A stretch of DNA of 6,954 bases from Pseudomonadota bacterium (GTDB lineage Bacteria > Pseudomonadota > Alphaproteobacteria > Acetobacterales > Acetobacteraceae). This document shows positions 1 through 5,703 of the stretch, one piece after another. Below the pieces are notes generated by a model. It was given only the letters and a program-made list of their open reading frames with translations, did not search any database and was not told the DNA's origin. How positions within the stretch are numbered: the stretch's first letter is position 1; every line of letters begins with the position of its first letter. Location: the NCBI GenBank assembly GCA_021841985.1, contig JAKCCP010000069.1, positions 1 through 6,954 of the forward strand, in the 5' to 3' direction. A program made the translations under genes and the position numbers.

Positions 1-11
1 TCGGGGCGCAA

Positions 12-41
12 GACCAGCGGAGGACGTTGTCCCCGCTGGTC
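12..41 (-). terminator. Candidate hairpin terminator downstream of the helicase gene
   Basis: A near-perfect inverted repeat folds into a 13-bp stem: positions 12-20 pair with 33-41, a single bulged A lies at 21, positions 22-25 pair with 29-32, and a 3-nt loop (26-28) closes it. It lies about 50 bp past the helicase stop, where a 3' end is expected. On the minus strand the stem is followed only by TTG and then GC-rich sequence, without a real T-run. It is therefore either a weak intrinsic terminator or an mRNA 3'-end stabilising stem. The fold is seen directly; the role is inferred. Confidence 0.5.
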
Positions 42-59
42 CAGGACCGAACCCTGCCC

Positions 60-104
60 TTAGGCGACCCGGCCTTGGGCGACCCGGCCTTAGGCGACCT
101 GGAA
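60..104 (-). repeat. Three-copy 15-bp tandem repeat containing the helicase stop codon
   Basis: Three consecutive 15-bp units occupy 60-74, 75-89 and 90-104. On the plus strand the first reads TTAGGCGACCCGGCC. The second differs only at its third base (G for A), and the third has diverged at its end. Because the unit is a multiple of three, the copies keep the helicase frame. Read on the minus strand, copy three encodes the last residues FQVA plus a TAA stop, copy two would encode GRVAQ, and copy one would encode GRVA followed by a second TAA in the same frame. The stop codon has thus apparently been duplicated along with the repeat. Confidence 0.85.
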
Positions 105-1217
105 ACCCGCCCCGGTCGCGCGTTCGATGGCCCGGAGCGCGCCGCGTTCGGCGTTGCCGCAGAACGAGATGGCGATGCCGCGCGCGCCGGCGCGCGCGGT
201 GCGGCCGATGCGGTGGACATAATCCTCGGGCTGCGCCGGCAGGTCGAAATTGATCACGTGCGAGACCTGCGCGACGTCGATCCCGCGCGCCGCGATATCG
301 GTCGCGACCAGCACCCGGGCGCGGCCATCGCGGAAGCGGTCGAGCGCCTTGCCACGCGCCGCCTGGCTCTTATTGCCGTGGATGGTGCTGACCTCGACCC
401 CGTCGGCGCCGAGGGTTTCGGCGAGGCGGTCGGCGGCGCGCTTGGTGCGGGTAAAGACCAGCACCCGCGACAGCGCCGGATCGGCGAGCAGGCGGCCGAG
501 CAGCGCCCGTTTGCCGGCGGGATCGACGAAATGCACGTGCTGCTCGATGCGCGAGGCCGCGGGCGCGGTGCGGGCGATTTCCACTCGCGCCGGGTTGCGG
601 AGCAGGCTTTCGGCGAGCTTGCCGACCGCGGCCGGCATCGTCGCCGAGAACAGTGCCGATTGCCGCGCCGCCGGCAAGGCGGCGATGATGCGGCGGATAT
701 CGGCGATGAAGCCGAGATCGAGCATGCGATCGGCCTCGTCGAGCACGAGATGGCGGACCTCATGCAGGCGGAGTTCGTTGGTCGCCATCAGATCGCGCAC
801 CCGACCGGGCGTTCCGACCACGATATCGACGCCGGGGCGCATCCGCTGCACCTGCGCGTGACGGCTCAAGCCGCCGACGATGGTCACCAGACGCCGGCGC
901 GCGACGCCCCCGAAGTTGAGCAGGCTGGCCTCGATCTGAAGCGCCAATTCGCGGGTCGGCGCGAGGATCAGGGCGCGGGTGGTGAAAGGGCCGAGCGGCG
1001 CCGCCGGCGGGGTGGCGGCGAGGTGATGCAGGATCGGCAGCGCGAAGGCCGCGGTCTTGCCGGTGCCGGTTTCGGCGATGCCGAGCAGATCGCGCCCGGT
1101 GAGAAGCGGCGGGATGGCCCCGGCCTGGATCGGCGTCGGGGTTTCGAAACGCGCCCGCGTCAGGGCGCCAAGCAGCGGCTCGGCGAGGCCGAGGCTAGCA
1201 AAACTCATGGATGGCAC
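90..1217 (-). CDS. RhlE-type DEAD-box ATP-dependent RNA helicase
   Basis: This is an ATP-dependent RNA helicase of superfamily 2, expected in the cytoplasm, remodelling structured RNA in ribosome assembly or RNA decay. All core motifs are visible: Q motif (F24 to Q31), Walker A AETGTGKT (48-55), PTREL (87-91), GG (115-116), TPGR (136-139), DEAD (160-163), SAT (191-193), VLVFTRT (252-258), TDIAARGID (306-314) and HRIGRTAR (335-342). At 375 residues it is essentially the two RecA-like domains alone; the long basic Gly/Arg tail common in RhlE proteins is missing. The GTG start at 1217 has a GGAG 10 nt upstream (1228-1231). An in-frame ATG at 1208 gives the more family-typical N-terminus MSFASLGL, so the true start may be there. 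The gene is divergent from the glycan operon and probably functionally unrelated to it. The family is clear; the RhlE subgroup is likely, with other bacterial DEAD-box paralogues possible. Confidence 0.93.
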   Translation of the reverse strand: MPSMSFASLGLAEPLLGALTRARFETPTPIQAGAIPPLLTGRDLLGIAETGTGKTAAFALPILHHLAATPPAAPLGPFTTRALILAPTRELALQIEASLLNFGGVARRRLVTIVGGLSRHAQVQRMRPGVDIVVGTPGRVRDLMATNELRLHEVRHLVLDEADRMLDLGFIADIRRIIAALPAARQSALFSATMPAAVGKLAESLLRNPARVEIARTAPAASRIEQHVHFVDPAGKRALLGRLLADPALSRVLVFTRTKRAADRLAETLGADGVEVSTIHGNKSQAARGKALDRFRDGRARVLVATDIAARGIDVAQVSHVINFDLPAQPEDYVHRIGRTARAGARGIAISFCGNAERGALRAIERATGAGFQVA

Positions 1218-1334
1218 GAAAATTCATCTCCAACGCCGAAGGGCCGCCAATGCGGCTCGAAGGGGCGCCTTACTGTCCGCCTGCCCGCGCGATACCGGGG
1301 CGAACGATTGATAACGGGAGTCCCGCAACTGAAA

Positions 1335-1355
1335 CGCGCCCGGGTCAAGGGCGCG
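1335..1355. repeat. Inverted repeat in the divergent intergenic region
   Basis: Seven perfect base pairs (CGCGCCC at 1335-1341 with GGGCGCG at 1349-1355) enclose a 7-nt loop. A smaller perfect inverted repeat, CGGGA-G-TCCCG, lies nearby at 1315-1325. Both would fall in the helicase leader if its transcription starts upstream of about 1360. They could be leader structure or an operator, but in DNA this GC-rich short stems arise easily, so no role is claimed. Confidence 0.35.
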
Positions 1356-1383
1356 CCGATCACGCGATGTGCGGAACGCCCCC

Positions 1384-1412
1384 TCTATCCTTCGCATCCG
1401 CAAAAAAAGCAA
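1384..1412 (-). promoter_or_regulatory. Weak candidate promoter for the helicase gene
   Basis: On the minus strand TTGCTT (1412-1407) and GATAGA (1389-1384) are separated by exactly 17 nt. Each matches only three of six positions of the sigma-70 consensus. It would give a leader of roughly 160 nt before the helicase start. This is the best pair seen by eye on this strand, but it is weak and overlaps the A/T tracts. Confidence 0.22.
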
Positions 1413-1436
1413 GAAAAATCCACCGGCTGGTGCCGG
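1402..1436 (-). terminator. Minus-strand terminator-like hairpin with T-tracts, upstream of the helicase
   Basis: On the minus strand CCGGC (1436-1432), loop ACCA and GCCGG (1427-1423) form a GC-rich 5-bp stem, followed four bases later by TTTTT (1418-1414) and then TTTTTTT (1408-1402). This is the shape of an intrinsic terminator pointing toward the helicase, about 185 bp before its start. It could stop antisense transcription leaving the glycan operon, or act as an attenuator in a long helicase leader. The same A/T tracts read on the plus strand could instead be an UP-like element for the promoter at 1443. Confidence 0.4.
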
Positions 1437-1442
1437 GCGCGC

Positions 1443-1471
1443 TTGGTCAAACGCCTCGGCAATGGGATAAT
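1443..1471 (+). promoter_or_regulatory. Candidate sigma-70-type promoter of the glycan operon
   Basis: TTGGTC (1443-1448) and GATAAT (1466-1471) are separated by exactly 17 bp. The -10 element matches five of six consensus positions, the -35 three of six. Transcription would start near 1478, giving a leader of about 38 nt before the ATG at 1516. Two A-tracts (1402-1408 and 1414-1418), spaced about one helical turn apart, lie upstream and could bend DNA or contact the polymerase alpha subunit. It is the only AT-rich, well-spaced pair seen on this strand between 1218 and 1515. Confidence 0.5.
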
Positions 1472-1515
1472 GGCTTGCTGCCAGCGGCTTTTGTTCCATC
1501 CCGCCAGAGCGAGGC

Positions 1516-2538
1516 ATGACGCATTCTTCCCCGTTCCACGCCGATCGGCCGGCGACCGCCCGGCTCGAACACCCGGTTTGCACCGTGGTGATCGACGCCG
1601 AGGAGGATTTCGACTGGCTGACCCCGATCGAGGGCACCGGCTTCACCACCGAATGCATGCGCCAGATTCCCGATTTGCACGAAATCCTCGGCGCCTATGG
1701 CGCGGTGCCGGCCTATCTGCTGACCTACCCGGTGCTCGCGGACGAGGACACGGTGCGGCTCATCCGCCGCCAGCTCGAACGCGGGCAATGCGTGGTCGGC
1801 GTGCAGTTGCACACCTGGGTGACGCCGCCGCTCGGCGCCGAGCCGAGCCGCCGTTTTTCCTTCTCGGGCAATCTCGACGCCGGCCGGGAGGAGCAGAAAC
1901 TGCTCGCGCTCAAGGCGAAGTTCACCGCCTGCTTCGGATTTGCGCCCACCATCCACCGCGCCGGACGCTACGGCATCGGCGCGCAAACCGCGGCTCTGCT
2001 CGAAAAACATGGGTTTCTGATCGACACCAGCCTCGCCCCGCGCACCAGCTTCACGCATGAAGGGGGGCCGGACCACAGCAGCTATGATTATCGGCCGTTC
2101 TGGTTCGGCGAGCACCGCGACCTTCTGGAGGTGCCGCTTTGCCGCAGCGTCGTCGGCTGGGGGGGCGAGCTTGGGCGCTGGCTCTACCAGGCGCTGTCGG
2201 GGCCGCGCATGACCCGGCTCCGCGTGCCCTCGCTCCTCACCCGTTCACGCTGCGCCGAGCGCATCACCCTCTCCCCGGAAGGCAATGACGCCTCGGCGAT
2301 GCGCCGGCTGGTCCGTCATCTCCGCCGGCGCGGCGAGATGGTCTTTCCGCTCAGTTTCCATAGCTCCTCGCTGGCGCCGGGCCGCAACCCCTATGTCCAG
2401 AGCCGCGCCGATCTGCATTATTTCTACGATCGTCTCTCCGCCCAGCTCGACCACTTCGCCGGGGCGCTCGGCGGCCGTTTCGCGGCGCTGCCCGAAATCC
2501 CCGCCCTCCTCGCCCCGCCGCCGGAGCGGCGGGCATGA
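1516..2538 (+). CDS. Polysaccharide deacetylase family protein (NodB-like, WalW-type)
   Basis: A 340-residue cytoplasmic-looking protein (no signal peptide) of the carbohydrate esterase 4/NodB-like fold, which removes N- or O-acetyl groups from glycans using a divalent metal. Visible blocks: the acidic motif VVIDAEEDFDW (24-34) where NodB has its TFDD, a YLLTYPV strand (67-73), VQLHTWVTPP (96-105) carrying one His (H99), HRAGRYG (147-153) corresponding to the R-x-P/G-R-Y block, and a late LSFHSS (279-284) with H282. The usual second histidine four residues after the first is T103. This altered ligand set resembles the WalW-like deacetylases found in exopolysaccharide loci, as I recall that family. 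The start at 1516 has AGAG at 1506-1509 with 6-nt spacing; the next in-frame ATG lies inside the fold. It is the first gene of the operon, and its stop overlaps the next start as ATGA. The substrate cannot be told from sequence. Confidence 0.85.
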   Translation: MTHSSPFHADRPATARLEHPVCTVVIDAEEDFDWLTPIEGTGFTTECMRQIPDLHEILGAYGAVPAYLLTYPVLADEDTVRLIRRQLERGQCVVGVQLHTWVTPPLGAEPSRRFSFSGNLDAGREEQKLLALKAKFTACFGFAPTIHRAGRYGIGAQTAALLEKHGFLIDTSLAPRTSFTHEGGPDHSSYDYRPFWFGEHRDLLEVPLCRSVVGWGGELGRWLYQALSGPRMTRLRVPSLLTRSRCAERITLSPEGNDASAMRRLVRHLRRRGEMVFPLSFHSSSLAPGRNPYVQSRADLHYFYDRLSAQLDHFAGALGGRFAALPEIPALLAPPPERRA

Positions 2539-3800
2539 CGGGGCCCCCGGACAAAGACCGCAAGGTATTGCTGGTGGTCAATAATTTTCCTCCCGTGCGG
2601 GGCGGCTCGGCGGTCGTTTACGACAACCTCGCCCGCCATGGCGGCGGCCGGGTCATGGTCCTCGCGCCGCGCATCAGCTACACCGACGGCCTGCCCCTGA
2701 TCGGCTGGCGCGAACACGACCGCAAGGCGCCGTTTCCCGTCCGGCGCCTCAAGCTGCTGCGGACGGTGATCGATCCGCCACGCGGCCAATGGTTCGGCAA
2801 GCTCGGTTTCCGCCTTCACGACGTCATGATCCGCCTGCGTCTGGCCGCGACCGTGCTGTGGCTGATCGCGCATGAGCGAATCGGGGCGGTCTGCCTCGGC
2901 GAATTGCTCGCCAGCGGCTGGCTGGTCGGCCTGCTCGGCAAAATCCCCGGCGTCACCACCCTGGTCTATATCCACGGCGAGGAGATCACCACCGACGACC
3001 CTTACGACCCTGGCCATCACCGCCGCCGCCACGGCTTGCTCGGTGTCGATCACATCATCGTCGTCAGCCGCTTCACCCTCGGCGCGGTACGCCGTCTTTT
3101 GGGCGCGGAAAGCCCGGCGCGCATCAGCCTGATCGAAAACGGCGTCGATACCGCCCGCTTCCGCCCGGCCGCCAAACGCGCCGATCTCTTGCGCCTCTAT
3201 CGGCTCGAAGGCGCCTTCGTGTTCGTCTCGGTGTGCCGGCTTCTGGAGAAAAAAGGCATCGACCAGGCGATTCGCGCCTTGGCCGAAATCGCGCCGCCGC
3301 GGCCCGATATCCGCCTGCTCGTCGTCGGCCAGGGCCCCTACCGGGCGCGGCTCGAGGAGATCGCGCGCGAAGCGGGGATCGCGGACAAGGTCGTCTTCAC
3401 CGGCCTCGTGCCGGAGGAGGAACTGGTCGATCATTACTGCCTCGGCGATGTCTTCGTGATGCCCAATCGGGCGCTTCCCGATGGCGACACCGAGGGCTTC
3501 GGCCTGGTTTTTCTCGAAGCCAATAGCTGCGGCCTGCCGGTCATCGCCGGGCGCGACGGCGGCAGCACCGATGCGGTGGCGGACGGGGTGAATGGCATCG
3601 TCGTCGATGGCGGCTCGGTCGCGGCGATCGCCGGCGCGATGGCGCGGCTCCACGACGATGCCGATCTCCGCGAAACCCTCCGCCGCCAGGGCCTCGCCAC
3701 CGCCGCCGCCGCCGGCTGGGAGGAAAAAAGCGCGGCTTTTCTGCGGCTCGCGCTCGAGGGCGATGCGCCAGCGGACAAGCCTCGGGATGGGGCGCGCTAG
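2535..3800 (+). CDS. Glycosyltransferase family 4 (GT-B fold), first of two
   Basis: A 421-residue GT4 retaining glycosyltransferase of the GT-B fold, expected to transfer a sugar from an NDP-sugar to a growing surface glycan at the cytoplasmic side of the membrane. N-terminal domain: NNFPPVRGGSAV (16-27), the Gly-rich acceptor-side loop, and YIHGEE (145-150). C-terminal donor domain: IENGVDTARFRP (200-211), CRLLEKKGID (234-243), LLVVGQGPYRARLEE (261-275), VVFTGLVPEEEL (286-297), and the E-x7-E donor-binding motif with E320 and E328 in EGFGLVFLEANSCGLPVIA. The following GGSTDAVADGVNGIVVD (342-358) is also typical. The start codon overlaps the deacetylase stop by 4 bp, with GGAG (2523-2526) 8 nt upstream, so the two are probably translationally coupled. 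There is no transmembrane segment. The sugar and linkage cannot be predicted. Confidence 0.93.
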   Translation: MTGPPDKDRKVLLVVNNFPPVRGGSAVVYDNLARHGGGRVMVLAPRISYTDGLPLIGWREHDRKAPFPVRRLKLLRTVIDPPRGQWFGKLGFRLHDVMIRLRLAATVLWLIAHERIGAVCLGELLASGWLVGLLGKIPGVTTLVYIHGEEITTDDPYDPGHHRRRHGLLGVDHIIVVSRFTLGAVRRLLGAESPARISLIENGVDTARFRPAAKRADLLRLYRLEGAFVFVSVCRLLEKKGIDQAIRALAEIAPPRPDIRLLVVGQGPYRARLEEIAREAGIADKVVFTGLVPEEELVDHYCLGDVFVMPNRALPDGDTEGFGLVFLEANSCGLPVIAGRDGGSTDAVADGVNGIVVDGGSVAAIAGAMARLHDDADLRETLRRQGLATAAAAGWEEKSAAFLRLALEGDAPADKPRDGAR

Positions 3801-3805
3801 CGGCG

Positions 3806-4579
3806 ATGTCGCTCGGCCCCTTCGCCATTGCCGCTATCGTGCCGCCGCTCAACCTGGTGCCGCTCGGCCTCGCCGGGGTCGCGCTCGCCGCGCTGACGCG
3901 CTGGCGCCGGCTCGGGCTCGCCATCGCCGGGGTGGCGCTGGCCTTGCTGCTGGTGCTCGCCTTGCCGTTCACCGGGGGGCTGCTGATCGCCTCGCTCGAG
4001 CGCGGTTTGCCACTCATCCCACCCGCCGATGACCCGCCGCGCGCCATCGTCGTGCTCGCCGCCGAGGTCGATCATGGCGCGCGCGATCCCGGGGCGAGCA
4101 GTGCCGCGGACGATCAGGCGGTCGATCTCGGCCCGCTCACCGTCATGCGTCTCCGCGCCGCCGCCGCCCTCGCCCGGCGCACCGGGCTGCCGGTGCTGGT
4201 CAGCGGCGGCAAGCCGCCGGACGGGTCGGTCTCGCTCGCCGCCCTGATGGCCGAGAGTCTGCGCGACGATTTCGGCGTCCCGACGCGCTGGCGCGAAGAC
4301 CGCTCCGACGATACCTGGGAGAACGCCAGCGACAGCGCCGCCATCCTCCGCCGCGAGGGGATCGGCTCGGTCTATCTCGTCACCCATGCCTGGCACATGC
4401 CGCGGGCGCTGATCGCGTTCCGCCATGCCGGCCTCCGCGCCACCGCCGCCCCGGTTCTGCTCGACCACGCGCCGACCGGGATCGCGAGCGATTTCGCGCC
4501 CCGCCTCAGCGGCTGGCGGATGAGCTTCTATGCCCTGCATGAATGGATCGGTTGCCTCTATTATGCCTGGCGGCGCTGA
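3806..4579 (+). CDS. DUF218 (YdcF/ElyC/SanA-like) membrane-anchored protein
   Basis: A 257-residue protein with two hydrophobic N-terminal segments (about 5-30 and 37-62) followed by a DUF218 domain. Family marks: IVVLAAEV (81-88), R115 and the following alanine-rich helix, LPVLVSGGKP (128-137), E150 in the helix after it, EDRSDDTWENA (164-174) and VYLVTHAWHMPRAL (189-202). E. coli ElyC is a member linked to envelope/peptidoglycan precursor and undecaprenyl-phosphate metabolism; the reaction of the family is not settled. The block usually written VVLGGG or VVLGA reads VVLAAE here, so the first Gly is replaced. The gene starts 5 bp after the GT4 stop. The Shine-Dalgarno is poor (a GGGG about 13 nt upstream), so translation is probably coupled. 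Sitting among glycan genes, it may handle a lipid-linked intermediate; that is inference. Confidence 0.85.
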   Translation: MSLGPFAIAAIVPPLNLVPLGLAGVALAALTRWRRLGLAIAGVALALLLVLALPFTGGLLIASLERGLPLIPPADDPPRAIVVLAAEVDHGARDPGASSAADDQAVDLGPLTVMRLRAAAALARRTGLPVLVSGGKPPDGSVSLAALMAESLRDDFGVPTRWREDRSDDTWENASDSAAILRREGIGSVYLVTHAWHMPRALIAFRHAGLRATAAPVLLDHAPTGIASDFAPRLSGWRMSFYALHEWIGCLYYAWRR

Positions 4580-4583
4580 GCGG

Positions 4584-5693
4584 ATGGAGGTGTTCGCGAC
4601 CCCCGATCTCGCGGCGCTGCCGGAGGCGATGTTCCCCGAAGCGGCGGCGGATTTCTTCTCCTCGCGCCTCTGGTACGCGACGGTGATCGCCGCTGCCCTG
4701 CCGGTCGGGGTCGCGCCCTGTTTCGTCGCGGCGCGGCGGCGCGACGCCGTCCGGGCGGTGTTTCCGCTCCGCCTCGACCCGGCCGGCCCGGCCAGCCTCA
4801 CCACCCCCTATACCTGCCTCCACGCCCCGCTCTTCGCCACTGACGCCGATCAGGAGGAGCGCGCGGCGGCGGCGGCGGCGTTCGGGGGGTTTTGCCGGCG
4901 CTATCCGGTGGTGCGGCTCGACGCGCTCGCCGCCGGGACGCGGGATCTGGCGGCGCTCGCGGCCGGGGCACGCGCCGCGGGGCTCATCGTGCGGCGGTTT
5001 CAGCATTTCGGCAATTGGCACGAGGATCTCGCCGAGCGCGACTTCGCATCCTACCTCGCTTGCCGGCCGGGGCCGCTCCGCGAGACCATCCGGCGGAAGC
5101 TCCGCCGCGCCGACGAGCGCACGCAGCTTACGATGATCTCCACGGCGGACGGGTTGGAGGCCGGCATCGCCGCGTTCGAGCGGGTCTATGCGCGGAGCTG
5201 GAAGGGGCCCGAGCCGTTCCCGCGTTTCAATGCCGCGCTGATGCGGGCGGCGGCGCCGCTCGGCCTCCTCCGCCTGTTCATCCTCGCGGACGCATCCGGC
5301 CCGATCGCGGTGCAGTTCTGGATCGTCGCCGGGGGCACAGCGACGGTGCTGAAACTCGCCCATGACGAGGCCGCCCGCGCCCTCTCGCCCGGCACCGTGC
5401 TGACGGCGCGGGCGATTCGCAGTCTGATCGCCACGGACGGCGTCTCCGGGCTCGATTTCGGCCGCGGCGACGATCCCTATAAATCGCTCTGGGCGAGCCG
5501 GCGGCGCCAGCGGATCGGGCTTTTGCTGATCAATCCCCGCCGCCCCGGCGGGCTCGTGACCCTCGCCCGCCACATCGCCGGCGAGGTGAGCCGCTCGCTG
5601 CGCGGCAAACGTCCGCCGCCGGGACGCGCCAACCTGGGCAGCGCCAACCCGGGCAGCGCCAACCCGGGCAGCGCCAACCCGGGCAGCGATTGA
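4584..5693 (+). CDS. FemAB/CelD-like GNAT-family acyltransferase (GNAT_6 type)
   Basis: A 369-residue protein of the GNAT-like FemAB/CelD (BcsL-type) superfamily, found in polysaccharide and cellulose loci and thought to acylate or aminoacylate glycan or peptidoglycan units. Marks, numbered from ATG 4584: FFSSRLWY (24-31), a basic helix ETIRRKLRRA (167-176), VYARSWKGPEPF (201-212), and the acyl-CoA-fold strands PIAVQFWIVAGGTATVLKLAHDE (240-262), then GLDFGRGDDPYKSLW (289-303). The segment linking helix and strands (about 177-240) is ordinary for the family. The C-terminus ends in a GSANP tandem repeat encoded by a DNA minisatellite. Start choice: ATG 4584 follows the DUF218 stop by 4 bp and begins a typical N-terminus. 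In-frame ATGs at 4530, 4539 and 4563 would overlap the previous gene by 17-50 bp and add only non-family residues. No Shine-Dalgarno is strong. The acyl donor and acceptor are unknown. Confidence 0.85.
   Translation: MEVFATPDLAALPEAMFPEAAADFFSSRLWYATVIAAALPVGVAPCFVAARRRDAVRAVFPLRLDPAGPASLTTPYTCLHAPLFATDADQEERAAAAAAFGGFCRRYPVVRLDALAAGTRDLAALAAGARAAGLIVRRFQHFGNWHEDLAERDFASYLACRPGPLRETIRRKLRRADERTQLTMISTADGLEAGIAAFERVYARSWKGPEPFPRFNAALMRAAAPLGLLRLFILADASGPIAVQFWIVAGGTATVLKLAHDEAARALSPGTVLTARAIRSLIATDGVSGLDFGRGDDPYKSLWASRRRQRIGLLLINPRRPGGLVTLARHIAGEVSRSLRGKRPPPGRANLGSANPGSANPGSANPGSD
5626..5689 (+). repeat. 15-bp minisatellite encoding the acyltransferase C-terminus
   Basis: Four full units of GCGCCAACCCGGGCA run through 5626-5640, 5641-5655, 5656-5670 and 5671-5685, followed by a partial GCG. 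Copies two to four are identical; copy one differs by a single T at 5635. The unit is in frame and encodes repeating SANPG (first copy ANLGS), placed immediately before the TGA at 5691. Perfect identity of three copies points to recent slippage, so copy number may vary between strains. The encoded tail is Gly/Ser/Asn/Pro-rich and likely unstructured. Confidence 0.95.
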
Positions 5694-5698
5694 AGGAG
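5693..5698 (+). promoter_or_regulatory. Strong Shine-Dalgarno of the second glycosyltransferase
   Basis: AAGGAG sits 5 nt before ATG 5704 and shares its first A with the TGA stop of the acyltransferase. It is the clearest ribosome binding site in the operon and fixes the start of the last gene, which can initiate independently of upstream translation. Confidence 0.8.
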
Positions 5699-5703
5699 CC
5701 TTC

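Noticed and set aside
181..196. A perfect 16-bp palindrome of alternating C and G inside the helicase gene.
   Set aside because: It encodes the conserved motif VI region (R-T-A-R-A-G-A-R), so the base pattern is explained by Arg/Ala codons at high GC; no separate role is needed.
1225..1231. A tiny frame starting at an ATG directly after the GGAG upstream of the helicase, overlapping its start.
   Set aside because: It would encode only ten residues (MNFRAIHEFC) and the GGAG is too close to its ATG for normal initiation; a regulatory upstream peptide cannot be supported.
27..2060. A 677-codon open frame on the plus strand running antisense through the helicase and into the deacetylase gene.
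   Set aside because: Its translation is Arg/Ala/Gly-rich low-complexity sequence with no family motif, and it crosses both a clear DEAD-box gene on the other strand and the deacetylase in another frame. Long antisense frames are expected at this GC content.
2424..3653. A 409-codon minus-strand open frame opposite the first glycosyltransferase.
   Set aside because: It mirrors a gene with all GT4 motifs, has no recognisable domain and no ribosome binding site worth noting; it is a high-GC shadow frame.
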